DNA from: Frankia nepalensis
GTDB lineage: Bacteria; Actinomycetota; Actinomycetes; Frankiales; Frankiaceae
Assembly: GCF_016786325.1 (NCBI RefSeq)
Contig: NZ_JADWYU010000098.1
Span: 80,649-144,648 of the forward strand
Length of the DNA stretch: 64,000 nucleotides
Direction: 5' to 3'
Shown here: positions 44,738 through 52,965 of the stretch, one piece after another
Numbering within the stretch: position 1 is the first letter of the stretch
Layout of the letters: the number at the start of each line of letters is the position of its first letter
Translations under genes and position numbers: made by a program
The notes under the pieces: generated by a model
Told to the model about the DNA's origin: nothing
What the model saw: only the letters and a program-made list of their open reading frames with translations
Database searches by the model: none

Positions 44738-45775
44738 ATGGCCGAGTCCAGCCAGACGCAGGGAAAGGGACTCGTCGGCACGCTGCTGCACAACCCGGCG
44801 ACCGACAAGCTCATGCGGGAGGTGAAGGGCTTCCTCGCCGCCGAAGGCCAAGCGGCGGTCAAGCAGGTCGGTGAACGCATCGGCTCCGCGACCGGCGGGC
44901 TGGGGCCGGCGGCCGAGGGGATCAAGAAGCTCGCCGCGGGCGAGTCCCCCGGCAAGGCGGCGACGTCGACGGCGCTGAGCGCGCTGAAGGAGAAGGCGAA
45001 GGGGGCGCTCGGCATGGGCGGCGGGGTGGGCAAGGCGGGTAAGACGGGCGAGCCTGGGCCGCCGAAGGTCACCCACATCGCGGAAAACGTCGACGTGGCG
45101 GTGCCGGTCTCCACCGCCTATGACCAGTGGACCCAGTTCCAGGACTTCGCGAAGTTCATGAAGGGTGTCGAAGGCGTCGACCCGAAGAGCGAGACGGAGC
45201 AGAACTGGCGGGTGAAGGTCTTCAAGTCCCGGCGGACCTGGCAGGCCAAGACCCTGGAACAGGTCCCGGACCGGCGGATCAAGTGGACGACGGAGGGCGC
45301 CAAGGGGACGACCAAGGGCGCGGTGACGTTTCACCCGCTGGCCGACGACCTGACCCGGGTCGAGCTGACCATGGAGTACTACCCGAGCGGGTTCATGGAG
45401 AAGACCGGCAACCTCTGGCGTGCCGGCGGCCGGCGCGCCCGCCTGGATCTGAAGAACTTCCGCCGCTTCGTCACCGTCAAGGGCGAGGCCAGTGGATCGT
45501 GGCGCGGCGAGATCCGCGACGGCAAGGTCGTCCGCCAGCCCGAGGATGAGAGCCAGGAAACCGAGCCGCGGGACACCGAGGCACGGGAGTCGGAGTCGGG
45601 CGAGCCCGCGGAAGGCGAGGCGCAGGCGCCGGAATTTGAGGACCAAGAACCTGAGGACCGAGAGGACGAAGATCAGGAAACCGCCGAGGGATCCGGCCGA
45701 GACGAGGCCGATGCCGACGCCGAGGAGGAAGAAGAGGAGGAGGAAGAGGAGGAGGAAACCAGCGGCAGGGCCTAG
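44738..45775 (+). CDS. SRPBCC (START-like) domain protein of the gas vesicle operon
   Basis: 345 residues. Residues 1-105 are helical and Gly/Lys-rich. Residues 110-260 form a START/polyketide-cyclase-like domain: VAVPVSTAYDQWTQFQDFAKFMKGVEGV, VKVFKSRRTWQAKTLEQVPDRRIKWTTEGAKGTTKGAVTFHPLADDLTRVELTMEYYP. This cavity fold binds hydrophobic ligands. The C-terminus is extremely acidic and ends with runs of Glu (about 14 in a row) near 330-340. SRPBCC genes often lie beside actinobacterial gvp genes, so a vesicle-linked role is likely but undefined. It starts 10 bases after the YtxH-like gene and ends the operon. Confidence 0.8.
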   Translation: MAESSQTQGKGLVGTLLHNPATDKLMREVKGFLAAEGQAAVKQVGERIGSATGGLGPAAEGIKKLAAGESPGKAATSTALSALKEKAKGALGMGGGVGKAGKTGEPGPPKVTHIAENVDVAVPVSTAYDQWTQFQDFAKFMKGVEGVDPKSETEQNWRVKVFKSRRTWQAKTLEQVPDRRIKWTTEGAKGTTKGAVTFHPLADDLTRVELTMEYYPSGFMEKTGNLWRAGGRRARLDLKNFRRFVTVKGEASGSWRGEIRDGKVVRQPEDESQETEPRDTEARESESGEPAEGEAQAPEFEDQEPEDREDEDQETAEGSGRDEADADAEEEEEEEEEEEETSGRA

Positions 45776-45793
45776 CAGACGCTTCTGTGGACC

Positions 45794-45847
45794 GTGTCCG
45801 GTCGCCGCCCCGGGCTCGCCGGGGTGCGGCGCGGAAGGGCCGGACAC
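45794..45847 (+). terminator. Multi-stem hairpin after the gas vesicle operon
   Basis: GTGTCCGG (45794-45801) pairs with CCGGACAC (45840-45847), enclosing an inner CGCCGC..GCGGCG stem. It lies 19 bases after the operon stop and before the HD-domain gene; a terminator is the simplest reading. Confidence 0.6.
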
Positions 45848-45896
45848 ATCCTGGGTGGGTCGTCGGTTCGGCCGGATGTCTCGGCGAGGAGGTTCC

Positions 45897-46544
45897 ATGT
45901 CCATCAGCGCGGATCTGGTCGCCGGGGTGGCCGTGCCGGACACGGCGCTGGCCAGGGAGGCGACGGAGCTGGTGCGCGACGCGGCGGACGACCTCATCTA
46001 CCACCATTCGCGGCGGGTGTACTGGTTCGGCAGCCTGCGGGGCCGCCACCGCGGGCTGAGCTTCGACCCGGAGCTGCTCTATGTCGGCGCGATGTTCCAC
46101 GACCTGGGCCTCGGCGAGCGGTTCCGCGGCAGCGGCCGGCGATTCGAGGTCGACAGCGCCGACGAGGCACGCCGTTTCCTGCGGCGCCACGACGTACCCG
46201 AGGACAGCATCCGGCGCGTCTGGACGGCCATCGCGCTGCACACCACGCCGGGAATCCCGGAGTACATGGAGCCCGAGGTCGCGCTGGTGACGGCCGGCGT
46301 GGAGTACGACGTGCTGGGAATCGGCTACGACGACCTCAGCGACGCCGACCGGGAAGCCGTCACCAGGCTGCACCCCCGGCCCGACTTCAAGAACGAGATT
46401 CTGCGGGCCTTCACCGCCGGCATCGCCCCCAGGCCGGAGACCACCTTCGGCAACATCAAGGCCGACGTGCTGGAGCACTTCGTGCCCGGCTTCCAGCGCG
46501 CCGACTTCGTCGACGCCGTCCTGAACTCCTCCTGGCCCGAATAG
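45897..46544 (+). CDS. HD-domain phosphohydrolase-like protein
   Basis: 215 residues; ATG 45897 has AGGAGG 5 bases upstream. Conserved HD blocks are HHSRRVYWFG (first His), YVGAMFHDLGLGERF (His-Asp pair) and FEVDSADEARRFLRRHDV; a later WTAIALHTTPG supplies another His. The fold resembles small metal-dependent phosphohydrolases that act on nucleotides or on cyanamide-like compounds. The substrate is unknown. Its own ribosome site and the upstream hairpin separate it from the gas vesicle operon. Confidence 0.85.
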   Translation: MSISADLVAGVAVPDTALAREATELVRDAADDLIYHHSRRVYWFGSLRGRHRGLSFDPELLYVGAMFHDLGLGERFRGSGRRFEVDSADEARRFLRRHDVPEDSIRRVWTAIALHTTPGIPEYMEPEVALVTAGVEYDVLGIGYDDLSDADREAVTRLHPRPDFKNEILRAFTAGIAPRPETTFGNIKADVLEHFVPGFQRADFVDAVLNSSWPE

Positions 46545-47121
46545 GTCCTCGCCCGAGTAGTTTCAGGCCACAGTTCCGGGCCACCGGCGGCCGCGCCGCC
46601 GGCGCTCGCCGGCGGCCGTCCCGGCGACTCGGCGCCCGGCGACTCCGCGTCCCAGCGACTCCGCGTCCCAGCGACTCCGCGTCCCAGCGACTCCGCGTCC
46701 CGGTGACTCCGCGTCCCGGTGACTCCGCGTCCCAGCGACTCCGCGTCCCGGCGGCCGGTTCGCCGCGTCCCGCCGGCGACGCGGCCGGGACGGAGCGCGA
46801 GCGGGTCGGCGCCGGGATTTTCCCGGCTCAGCTGACCGCGCCGAGGACGAACGGCAGACCTCCGGCGCCTGGCTCACCCGTCTCCTGGGCCACTGACGGG
46901 TCCACCCCGTTGTGCCCTGCCCCAGGGCGATCTCTGGGCCAGGGCCGCCCGGCATGGGCGCGGACGGCCGGCGGGCTGGGCGCGCCCTGTCACGCAGCCG
47001 ACATCCCGCGCGGGGCATCGTCCACAGAAATCGCGGGATGCGGTGCGCAACATCCCATACGCTCCGGGTGTCAGAGCTTGACGCCGAATTATTCGCTATT
47101 CGCCCGGCATGCGAGGTTGTC
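46545..47121. other. Long intergenic region with a 16-bp tandem array
   Basis: No gene. It holds the seven-unit tandem array at 46641-46752 (see separate entry), then about 370 bases without recognised structure. Near 47034-47055 GGGATG-CGGTGCGCAA-CATCCC forms a 6-bp inverted repeat. TTGACG at 47080 could be a -35 box but lacks a matching -10. Confidence 0.5.
46641..46752. repeat. Tandem array of seven 16-bp units
   Basis: Seven contiguous units of GACTCCGCGTCCCAGC, with the last two or three bases varying as AGC, GGT or GGC. A diverged half-like unit precedes the first. It is non-coding and lies between the HD-domain and lipoprotein genes. Unit number is probably variable between strains. 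Confidence 0.9.
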
Positions 47122-48102
47122 GTGGCAACAAAGCGTGACCTTCCGATGTCTTTGTGCATCGCGGGTTCCGTACTGCTGGTGGCCGTCGCCGCGTGCGGCG
47201 GCGGTAGTGGCGAGCCGACGCCGCCACCGCCCACCTCCGCCGTGCCAACCTCCATCACGCCCAAGACGCCGCCGCCCCAGCCACCGATCTCGCGCGCCGA
47301 CTACCAGAAGGCGCTCTCCGAGGTGGAGGCGGCGCTCGCCCCTGGGTTCGCGGCCATCGGCGGCGCGCAGACCCCGACCGATCTCGAGGGGGCGCTGTCC
47401 GCCGTCGCGCTCAACCTCGACATCCAGGCCGACAACCTGGAGAAGCTGAAGGCCCCGCAGGCGGTGGCGACGCCGAACCTGGACCTGGTGGCCGGGATGC
47501 GCGCGCTGTCCAACGACCTGTCGACGGTGGCGGGCGACGCCGGCAAGCAGATCCTGTGCACCGGGGGGTCGGGCCTGCCCCGGGCGGTCAGCGGCAACGG
47601 CGCGCACCTGTTCCGTCTGGCGGTGCTCGGGGTGGCGACCGCCGAGCCCGACCATCCGTACGCGTTCGGCGGGTTCCTGCCGCCCGGCTCCCCGGACCAG
47701 AACCGCCGCCCGGCGAACGGGAACCTGGGCGGCGGCCGGCACGGCGGCTACGGCCAGCTGACGGTCGAGGCGGGCAGCGGCGCGGACGCCGTGGTGAAGC
47801 TGATGCAGGGCGGCGAGCTGGTCCGCGCCATCTTCGTCGCCGAGGGCGGCACGGCGACCGTGACCGGAATCCCGAACGGCACCTACGAGGCGTTCTACAC
47901 CACCGGCCACGACTGGGACGACGCCAACCGCCGGTTCACCCGCGACTGCGAGTTCGACAGGTTCGACGACCCGCTGGAGTTCACGACCCGGTCGCTGCCC
48001 GACTCGATCGAGTACACGACCTGGACGCTGACCCTCTACACGACCGCGGGTGGCAACGCCGCGACCAGCCCCGTCGATCCGGGAACCTTCCCCGGCTCCT
48101 GA
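47122..48102 (+). CDS. Hypothetical lipoprotein
   Basis: About 326 residues. I choose GTG 47122 (GAGG upstream), giving MATKRDLPMSLCIAGSVLLV; a lipobox VAACG follows at residues ~25-29, so the protein is exported and lipid-anchored. A Pro/Thr-rich spacer (PPPPTSAVPTSITPKTPPPQPP) comes next, then a helical domain (DYQKALSEVEAALAPGFAAI..NLDIQADNLEKLKAPQ) and a beta-rich C-terminal half (GGYGQLTVEAGSGADAVVKLMQGGELVRAIFVAEGGTATVTGIPNGTYEAFYTTGHDWDDANRRF). I cannot name a family. It converges on the GNAT gene with a hairpin between. Confidence 0.8.
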   Translation: MATKRDLPMSLCIAGSVLLVAVAACGGGSGEPTPPPPTSAVPTSITPKTPPPQPPISRADYQKALSEVEAALAPGFAAIGGAQTPTDLEGALSAVALNLDIQADNLEKLKAPQAVATPNLDLVAGMRALSNDLSTVAGDAGKQILCTGGSGLPRAVSGNGAHLFRLAVLGVATAEPDHPYAFGGFLPPGSPDQNRRPANGNLGGGRHGGYGQLTVEAGSGADAVVKLMQGGELVRAIFVAEGGTATVTGIPNGTYEAFYTTGHDWDDANRRFTRDCEFDRFDDPLEFTTRSLPDSIEYTTWTLTLYTTAGGNAATSPVDPGTFPGS

Positions 48103-48140
48103 CCGCGGCCCACGCCGCGCCGCGGGGCCGGCGCGGTCAG
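48099..48140. terminator. Shared terminator between convergent genes
   Basis: CTGACCGCG (48099-48107, containing the lipoprotein stop) pairs with CGCGGTCAG (48132-48140), with GC-rich inner pairing. It could serve both the lipoprotein gene and the GNAT gene. Confidence 0.55.
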
Positions 48141-48205
48141 CGCCTCCTGGGCGAGCCGGATATGGATCTCGTCCGGGTAGGACACGCGGAGGAGCCGAGC
48201 GCCCG

Positions 48206-49021
48206 CTACCGCTCCCGCGGGTCCGCGCCGGCGCCCAGCGCTCCCCACCCGTCGGAGCCCGCCGGAGCGGTGCCCGGCGCGCGCAGGACGAAGAACTCGG
48301 GCCTGCGGCGCAGTCGGAAGCCGATCGACAGGTACAGCCGGATGGCGTTCGTGTTGTCCGCGGCGGCGTGCAGGAACGGGGTCTCGCCGCGTGCCCGGAT
48401 ACCGTGCGCGACGGCCTTCACCAGCCGGGTGGCGAGCCCCTGGCCGCGAAACGCGGCGTCTGTGCAGACGGCGCTGATCTCCGTCCAGCCCGGTGGGTGC
48501 AGCCGCTCGCCGGCCATCGCGACCAGTGCCCCGCCGCGGCGGATGCCGAGGTAGGTACCCAGCTCGATGGTGCGCGGCAGGAACGGGCCGGGCTGGGTGT
48601 CCGCGACGAGCGCGAGCATGTCCGGCACGTCGGCCGGGCCGAGCCGGACGGCCTCCTCATCGGGGGCGGCCTCGAGGCTCTCGTCGACGAGCTGCACTCC
48701 CGGGCCGCTCAGCGCCACCTCCCAGCCGGGCGGGACCACGTCCGGCTGCCGGGTGAACGGCGCGAGCCCGCCGGGTCCGACGAGGGCGGCCAGGTCGTCC
48801 CAGACACCCGGGTCCAGCCGGTCGGGGATCCCCATGAACGGGGAGACGTCGACCGGATAGCGCAGGACACTGCCGCGCCGCTCGGCGAGGTGCGCGTGCG
48901 CTCCCCTCAGCGACCAGTACACCGGGTTGTCCAGCACATGCGACTCGGATTCGCCCTCCGGCCCGGCTGCCGGATCGTCGTCCTCGAACGGGCGGGGGCG
49001 AACGTCGGTTGGAGTGCCCAT
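48206..49021 (-). CDS. GNAT family N-acetyltransferase
   Basis: 271 residues. ATG 49021 follows GAGGAG. The acetyl-CoA binding loop is RGQGLATRLVKAVAHGI (Q/RxxGxG/A), preceded by the strand GWTEISAVCTDAAF and followed by TPFLHAAADNTNAIRLYLSIGFRLRRR, the usual GNAT C-terminal strands. An N-terminal ~115-residue part resembles the companion domain of FR47-like actinobacterial acetyltransferases. It transfers an acetyl group to an unknown amine. It stands apart from the ABC operon. Confidence 0.88.
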   Translation of the reverse strand: MGTPTDVRPRPFEDDDPAAGPEGESESHVLDNPVYWSLRGAHAHLAERRGSVLRYPVDVSPFMGIPDRLDPGVWDDLAALVGPGGLAPFTRQPDVVPPGWEVALSGPGVQLVDESLEAAPDEEAVRLGPADVPDMLALVADTQPGPFLPRTIELGTYLGIRRGGALVAMAGERLHPPGWTEISAVCTDAAFRGQGLATRLVKAVAHGIRARGETPFLHAAADNTNAIRLYLSIGFRLRRRPEFFVLRAPGTAPAGSDGWGALGAGADPRER

Positions 49022-49126
49022 CGGGGTTGCGCTCCTCGGCTAAGAATGACGAGTACAGCGCCGTGCCGGGCACGCCGCGGCCTGGAAGAAGGCCCGCGGG
49101 CGCGCCCGGCGACGGGTGGAGCTGGC

Positions 49127-50155
49127 TCAGGCGTTGGTGAGCGGCAGACCGGGCGGGTTCACCTCGGAGGTCGACACGGCCTCGTCCTGCAGGTTCCAGG
49201 CAGCCAGCCACTTCTCGTACTGACCGTTCTTGATCAGATAGTTGATCGCGTCGGCGAGCGGCTGGGCCAGGCCCGAGTCCTTCTTCGTCGTCGCCGCGAT
49301 CAGGCCCTGCAGGCTCTCGCCGGCGCCGGACCACTGGCCGGCGACCCGGGTCGGGTTCGGGGTGCTGGCCGTCTGGGTGACGTGGTAGGCCGAGAACGGG
49401 TTGGGCCCGAAGAGGGCGTCGACCTTGCCGGAGCTCAGCGCCACGGTGGCCGACGAGGTGTCCTGGAAGAACTTGATCTCAAGCTTCTTGCCCTCGGCCG
49501 CGAGCTTGGTCTGCCACTCGACCAGGATCTTCTCCTGGTTGGTGCCGGAGCCGACCGCGACGGTGAGCCCGTCGAGGTTCCGGTAGTCGCCGTCGAAGTT
49601 CCAGTCGTTGGACTTGAGCACTTCGAACGCGAGGTTGTCGTCGCGGTACGCCGCGAAGTCGTACTTGCGCTTGCGTTCCTCGGTGACGGTGATGTTCGTG
49701 ATACCGACGTCGGTCCGGCCGCTGTCGATGCCGACGAAAAGGTTCTCCCAGGTCGCGTTCTCGAGCACCGGCTTGAGGCCGAAGACCGCGGCGATGAGCT
49801 GGCCGAGGTCGGGCTCGGAACCGGTGAGCGTCTTCTGGTCGCTACCGATGTAGCCCAGTGGCGGCGCCCCGGTGGGCAGCAGGCCAAGCCCGATGACCAG
49901 CTCGCCGCTGTCCCGGATCTCGGCGGGCAGCTTGGCCCGGATCTCCTCGACCACCGGCACGCTGAGGTCGACCTGCTTGGCCGCGCCGTTCGACACCGCG
50001 CCGACGGTGACCACGGTCGTGCCGTTCGCGGCGGCGGGTGCCGCGGAGTCGTCGTCGTCACCGCCGCCGCAGGCGGTCAGGCCGACCGCCAGCGCGACGG
50101 CGGCGGCTGTCCCCGCCACCGCGGCCCGGACGGACCTGGGCCGGAATCCACGCAT
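49127..50155 (-). CDS. Amino-acid ABC transporter substrate-binding lipoprotein
   Basis: 342 residues. Signal peptide with VGLTACGGG lipobox (~residues 26-30). The SBP_bac_3 fold is seen: LVIGLGLLPTGAPPLGYI, EPDLGQLIAAVFGLKPVLENATWENLFVGIDSGRTDVGITNITVTEERKRKYDFA, and GLTVAVGSGTNQEKILVEW. This cluster binds polar amino acids or related solutes outside the membrane. It is the last gene of the transport operon on this strand; 189 bases with a 12-bp hairpin separate it from the ATPase gene. The cysteine leader peptide upstream suggests the substrate is cystine, cysteine or another sulfur compound, though the binding site does not prove it. Confidence 0.92.
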   Translation of the reverse strand: MRGFRPRSVRAAVAGTAAAVALAVGLTACGGGDDDDSAAPAAANGTTVVTVGAVSNGAAKQVDLSVPVVEEIRAKLPAEIRDSGELVIGLGLLPTGAPPLGYIGSDQKTLTGSEPDLGQLIAAVFGLKPVLENATWENLFVGIDSGRTDVGITNITVTEERKRKYDFAAYRDDNLAFEVLKSNDWNFDGDYRNLDGLTVAVGSGTNQEKILVEWQTKLAAEGKKLEIKFFQDTSSATVALSSGKVDALFGPNPFSAYHVTQTASTPNPTRVAGQWSGAGESLQGLIAATTKKDSGLAQPLADAINYLIKNGQYEKWLAAWNLQDEAVSTSEVNPPGLPLTNA

Positions 50156-50277
50156 GATTCTCCTTGCCTTTCTTTTTCTCGTGGCCGCGGGAAACCGCTC
50201 CCGACTGGCGTTGGAACGGGTCTGAGAAGGAGTCCTGCGGGCGCGCGACAGCGCGCGACAGCGCCCGCCGGGCCGGG

Positions 50278-50312
50278 CCGGCCGCCGTCGCCGATGTCCG
50301 GACGGCGGCCGG
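50278..50312 (-). promoter_or_regulatory. Intercistronic hairpin before the binding-protein gene
   Basis: CCGGCCGCCGTC-11 bases-GACGGCGGCCGG, a perfect 12-bp stem located just after the ATPase gene and about 120 bases before the substrate-binding protein start. GCGGGCGC..GCGCCCGC pairing lies next to it. It may stabilise or terminate part of the mRNA, which would set different amounts of the two products. Confidence 0.55.
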
Positions 50313-50344
50313 TGGCGGTGCCAGGAAACCGGCGCCGTCTCGGC

Positions 50345-51187
50345 CTAGAGGACCTTGCTGAGGAACTCGCGGGTTCTGGGATGACGAGGGTTGTCGAGGA
50401 CCTCGGACGGCGGGCCCTGCTCGACGATCCGGCCCTCGTCGAGGAACACCACCAGGTCGGCCACCTCGCGGGCGAAGCCGATCTCGTGGGTGACGATGAC
50501 CAGCGTCGTGCCGCTGGACGCCAGGTCCCTGATGACCGCGAGCACGTCGCCGACGAGCTCCGGGTCGAGCGCCGACGTCGGCTCGTCGAACAGGATCACC
50601 CCGGGCCGCAGCGCGAGCGCCCGCGCGATCGCGACCCGCTGCTGCTGCCCGCCGGAGAGCTGGCGCGGATAGGAATTGATCTTGTCCGCGAGCCCCACCC
50701 GGGTGAGCAGCGCGCGGGCGAACTCAGCCGCCTCGGCGCGGCTCAGTCTGCCGGTGGCCACCGGCGCGGCGGTGACGTTGTCGAGCACGGTCAGGTGCGG
50801 GAACAGGTTGAAGTTCTGGAACACGAAGCCGATCCGGGCACGCTGGGCCAGGATCGCCCGCTCGGGCAGCTCCTTGAGCCGGTCGCCATGACGGCGCACC
50901 CCGATCAGCTCGCCGTTGATCGCGACGTGGCCGACGTCGAGCTTCTCGAGGTGGTTGATCGCCCGCAGCAGGGTGGACTTGCCCGAGCCGGACGGACCGA
51001 GGATGACGGCGACCTCGCCGGCGGGTACCGCGAGGGAGATTCCGGCCAGGACGTGGTGGGCGCCGAACCACTTGTGCGCGTCGTGGATCTCGACCGCGGC
51101 GGCGCTCGCCGGCGCGACCGCGGGCGCGGCGGTCGCCTGGCCTGGCGCCGTCGGCCGGGCGCTCTCGGTGGTCTGGGCGAAGGTCAT
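50345..51187 (-). CDS. Polar amino-acid ABC transporter ATP-binding protein
   Basis: 280 residues with complete ABC motifs: Walker A GPSGSGKSTLL, Q-loop FQNFNLFPHLTVLDNV, signature LSGGQQQRVAIARAL, Walker B VILFDEPTSALD, and switch VTHEIGFAREVAD. It drives amino-acid uptake at the inner face of the membrane together with the permease. The ATG overlaps the permease stop by 4 bases. The N-terminal ~35 residues are Ala/Thr-rich and non-conserved. Confidence 0.96.
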   Translation of the reverse strand: MTFAQTTESARPTAPGQATAAPAVAPASAAAVEIHDAHKWFGAHHVLAGISLAVPAGEVAVILGPSGSGKSTLLRAINHLEKLDVGHVAINGELIGVRRHGDRLKELPERAILAQRARIGFVFQNFNLFPHLTVLDNVTAAPVATGRLSRAEAAEFARALLTRVGLADKINSYPRQLSGGQQQRVAIARALALRPGVILFDEPTSALDPELVGDVLAVIRDLASSGTTLVIVTHEIGFAREVADLVVFLDEGRIVEQGPPSEVLDNPRHPRTREFLSKVL

Positions 51188-52239
51188 CGGGCCACCGCCG
51201 CCGTGAACCGCAGCCGCAGGTCACGGACGCTGGCGTGCACCCATTGCAGGGGCGTCAGGGGCATCGCGCGCAGCGCGCCGCGGGAGTAGTAGCGCTCGAC
51301 GTAGTACTGCGCGACCGACACGACGCTGGTGAGGATCACGTACCAGACCGTGCCGACGAGCAGCAGCGGGATGATGTCCCCCGGGTAGCTGGCGCCCATC
51401 GTCTGCACCGTGCCGAACATGTCGAGCAGCGAGACGTAGAAGACCAGCGACGTCGCCTTGATCAGGCCGATCAGCTGGTTGACGTAGGACGGGATGATCG
51501 CCCGGAGCGCCTGCGGCAGCACGATCCGGCGGAACTGGTAGAAGCGCGGCAGGCCGAGCGCGGACGCGGCCTCGTGCTGCCCCTGGTCGACCGAGAGCAC
51601 CCCGGAACGCACCACCTCGGCGGCGTAGGCGGCCTCGTTCAGGCTGATGCCGATCACCGCGATCGCCAGCTCGCTGAACAGGGCCGTCTCGTCGAAGCTG
51701 AAGAACGCCGGCCCGAACGGCACGCCGACGCTGAGCGTCTGGTACAGCGCGCTGAAGTTGTAGAGGAATATCAGCACGACGATCAGCGGTACCGATCGGA
51801 ACAGCCAGATGTAGACCCAGCTCACCGACCTGAGGATCGGGTTGCGGGAGAGCCGGCCGAGCGCGAGCACGATCCCGCCGACCAGCCCGAACACCGCGCT
51901 CCACGCGGCCACCTGCAGAGTGATCAGCAGGCCCCGCAGGATCACCGGCCGGGAGAACCAGTAGTCGAACCGGTCCCACTGGTAGAACGGGTTGGTCACC
52001 AGGCCATGGATGACCTGGGCGAGCACCACCAGCACGACCACGGTGGCGATCCAGCGCCCAGGCCGGCGCTGCGGGATCACCCGCCGCGCCGCCGGTGGTC
52101 CGGCCAGCGTGAGGCGCGCTGGCTCGTCCGCCGGCCCGGCGCCCACGGGTGGCGCGGGCGGCACGGGCGACACGGCGACGAGCGACGCGTCGGGCCGATG
52201 CGCCGACGACGCGTCCACGCGCTCACTCACGGAATTCAC
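51184..52239 (-). CDS. Polar amino-acid ABC transporter permease
   Basis: 351 residues starting at a GTG (52239; another GTG 9 bases in is possible). The N-terminal 80 residues are Pro/Ala-rich and cytoplasmic. Then come about five hydrophobic segments and the permease EAA loop: GQHEAASALGLPRFYQFRRIVLPQALRAIIPSYVNQLIGLIKATSLV, which contacts the ATPase. The order permease, ATPase, binding protein is the operon order, led by the leader peptide at 52544-52642. It forms the membrane channel for the amino acid. Confidence 0.93.
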   Translation of the reverse strand: MNSVSERVDASSAHRPDASLVAVSPVPPAPPVGAGPADEPARLTLAGPPAARRVIPQRRPGRWIATVVVLVVLAQVIHGLVTNPFYQWDRFDYWFSRPVILRGLLITLQVAAWSAVFGLVGGIVLALGRLSRNPILRSVSWVYIWLFRSVPLIVVLIFLYNFSALYQTLSVGVPFGPAFFSFDETALFSELAIAVIGISLNEAAYAAEVVRSGVLSVDQGQHEAASALGLPRFYQFRRIVLPQALRAIIPSYVNQLIGLIKATSLVFYVSLLDMFGTVQTMGASYPGDIIPLLLVGTVWYVILTSVVSVAQYYVERYYSRGALRAMPLTPLQWVHASVRDLRLRFTAAVAR

Positions 52240-52543
52240 TCACGGCTATGTCCACTGAGGGCTGTGTTCTCTCATCGGAACGGACTCGGAAAGTCCCGGA
52301 ACGGGCTCAGGAAGGCTTGGAACGGGCGTCGACGCCAAAGGCCCGGGCTGCCGTGGAGCACGCGGGCATCTACGCGCCGCGGGCAGGACGACGGGACCGG
52401 CCGCGCAAAAGCGCGGTGAGCCGGCGGGGAAAGGTCGCCTCACGGTTACCAAAAGTCCGCCGCGAGAATCGGAAAACGAAATCAATCCTGGCGGGGAGCC
52501 GCCGGCGTCCCGCCGCCGGCGGTTCGCCGCGGGCCGGAAACGG
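52240..52543. other. Leader-to-permease gap of the ABC operon
   Basis: This 304-base stretch separates the leader peptide from the permease start and would be transcribed as an untranslated leader on the minus strand. GC-rich segments near 52370-52430 could fold into alternative hairpins, as expected for attenuation or translational coupling. I cannot define a specific structure by eye. Confidence 0.4.
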
Positions 52544-52642
52544 TCAGCGACGACAGAGCGCGCTGCTACTGCGGGCCAGGTCGATGTGCCTGCGGGCCAC
52601 CAGGAGCTGGCCGTCGGCGTCGACCTCACGTCGCGCGCTCAC
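52544..52642 (-). CDS. Cysteine-containing leader peptide of the ABC operon
   Basis: A 32-codon frame from GTG (52642) to TGA (52544) with GGAGG at ideal spacing upstream. The encoded peptide ends RRHIDLARSSSALCRR, which matches the short 'RRHIDLxRxxSALC' leader peptides seen upstream of sulfur and cysteine uptake genes in actinobacteria. The single Cys near the end is the proposed sensor: low cysteinyl-tRNA stalls the ribosome and changes downstream expression. The gene lies 304 bases ahead of an amino-acid ABC permease in the same direction. It is too short for routine gene calling. Confidence 0.75.
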   Translation of the reverse strand: MSARREVDADGQLLVARRHIDLARSSSALCRR

Positions 52643-52754
52643 CGTCACCTCCACCCTTTCCGCCCCCTCGGGCTTTCACCGGGTCGTTGTTTCCCTGGGG
52701 CGCGCGCGAGGCGGGGCGAGCAGCCCCATCCGCGCGGCGAGCCGCACACGGTAG

Positions 52755-52783
52755 ACGTTAGACACCAGGTCGTATCTCGTCAA
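52755..52783 (-). promoter_or_regulatory. Promoter of the leader peptide/ABC operon
   Basis: On the minus strand: TTGACG (52783-52778), exactly 17 bases, TAACGT (52760-52755). Transcription would start near 52748, about 105 bases before the leader-peptide GTG. The stretch is less GC-rich than its surroundings. Confidence 0.65.
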
Positions 52784-52965
52784 TCCCTACCGGACAAGTG
52801 GTTTTTTGGCGGCACACACGGTCGCAACATTCAGGAAATCCAGCACGCGATGCGAACGAATGTTCACCGCCAGCGCCGCCCTGCCATCCCGCGGCAAGGG
52901 CCACTCGAAGCGGCCGATCTCGGCTGGCGCCGGCCCCGCCAGGGTCGCCCTGCCTCGACGCCGGA

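Noticed and set aside
46641..46752. CRISPR-like array
   Set aside because: Units are contiguous 16-mers with no spacers, so this is a simple tandem repeat.
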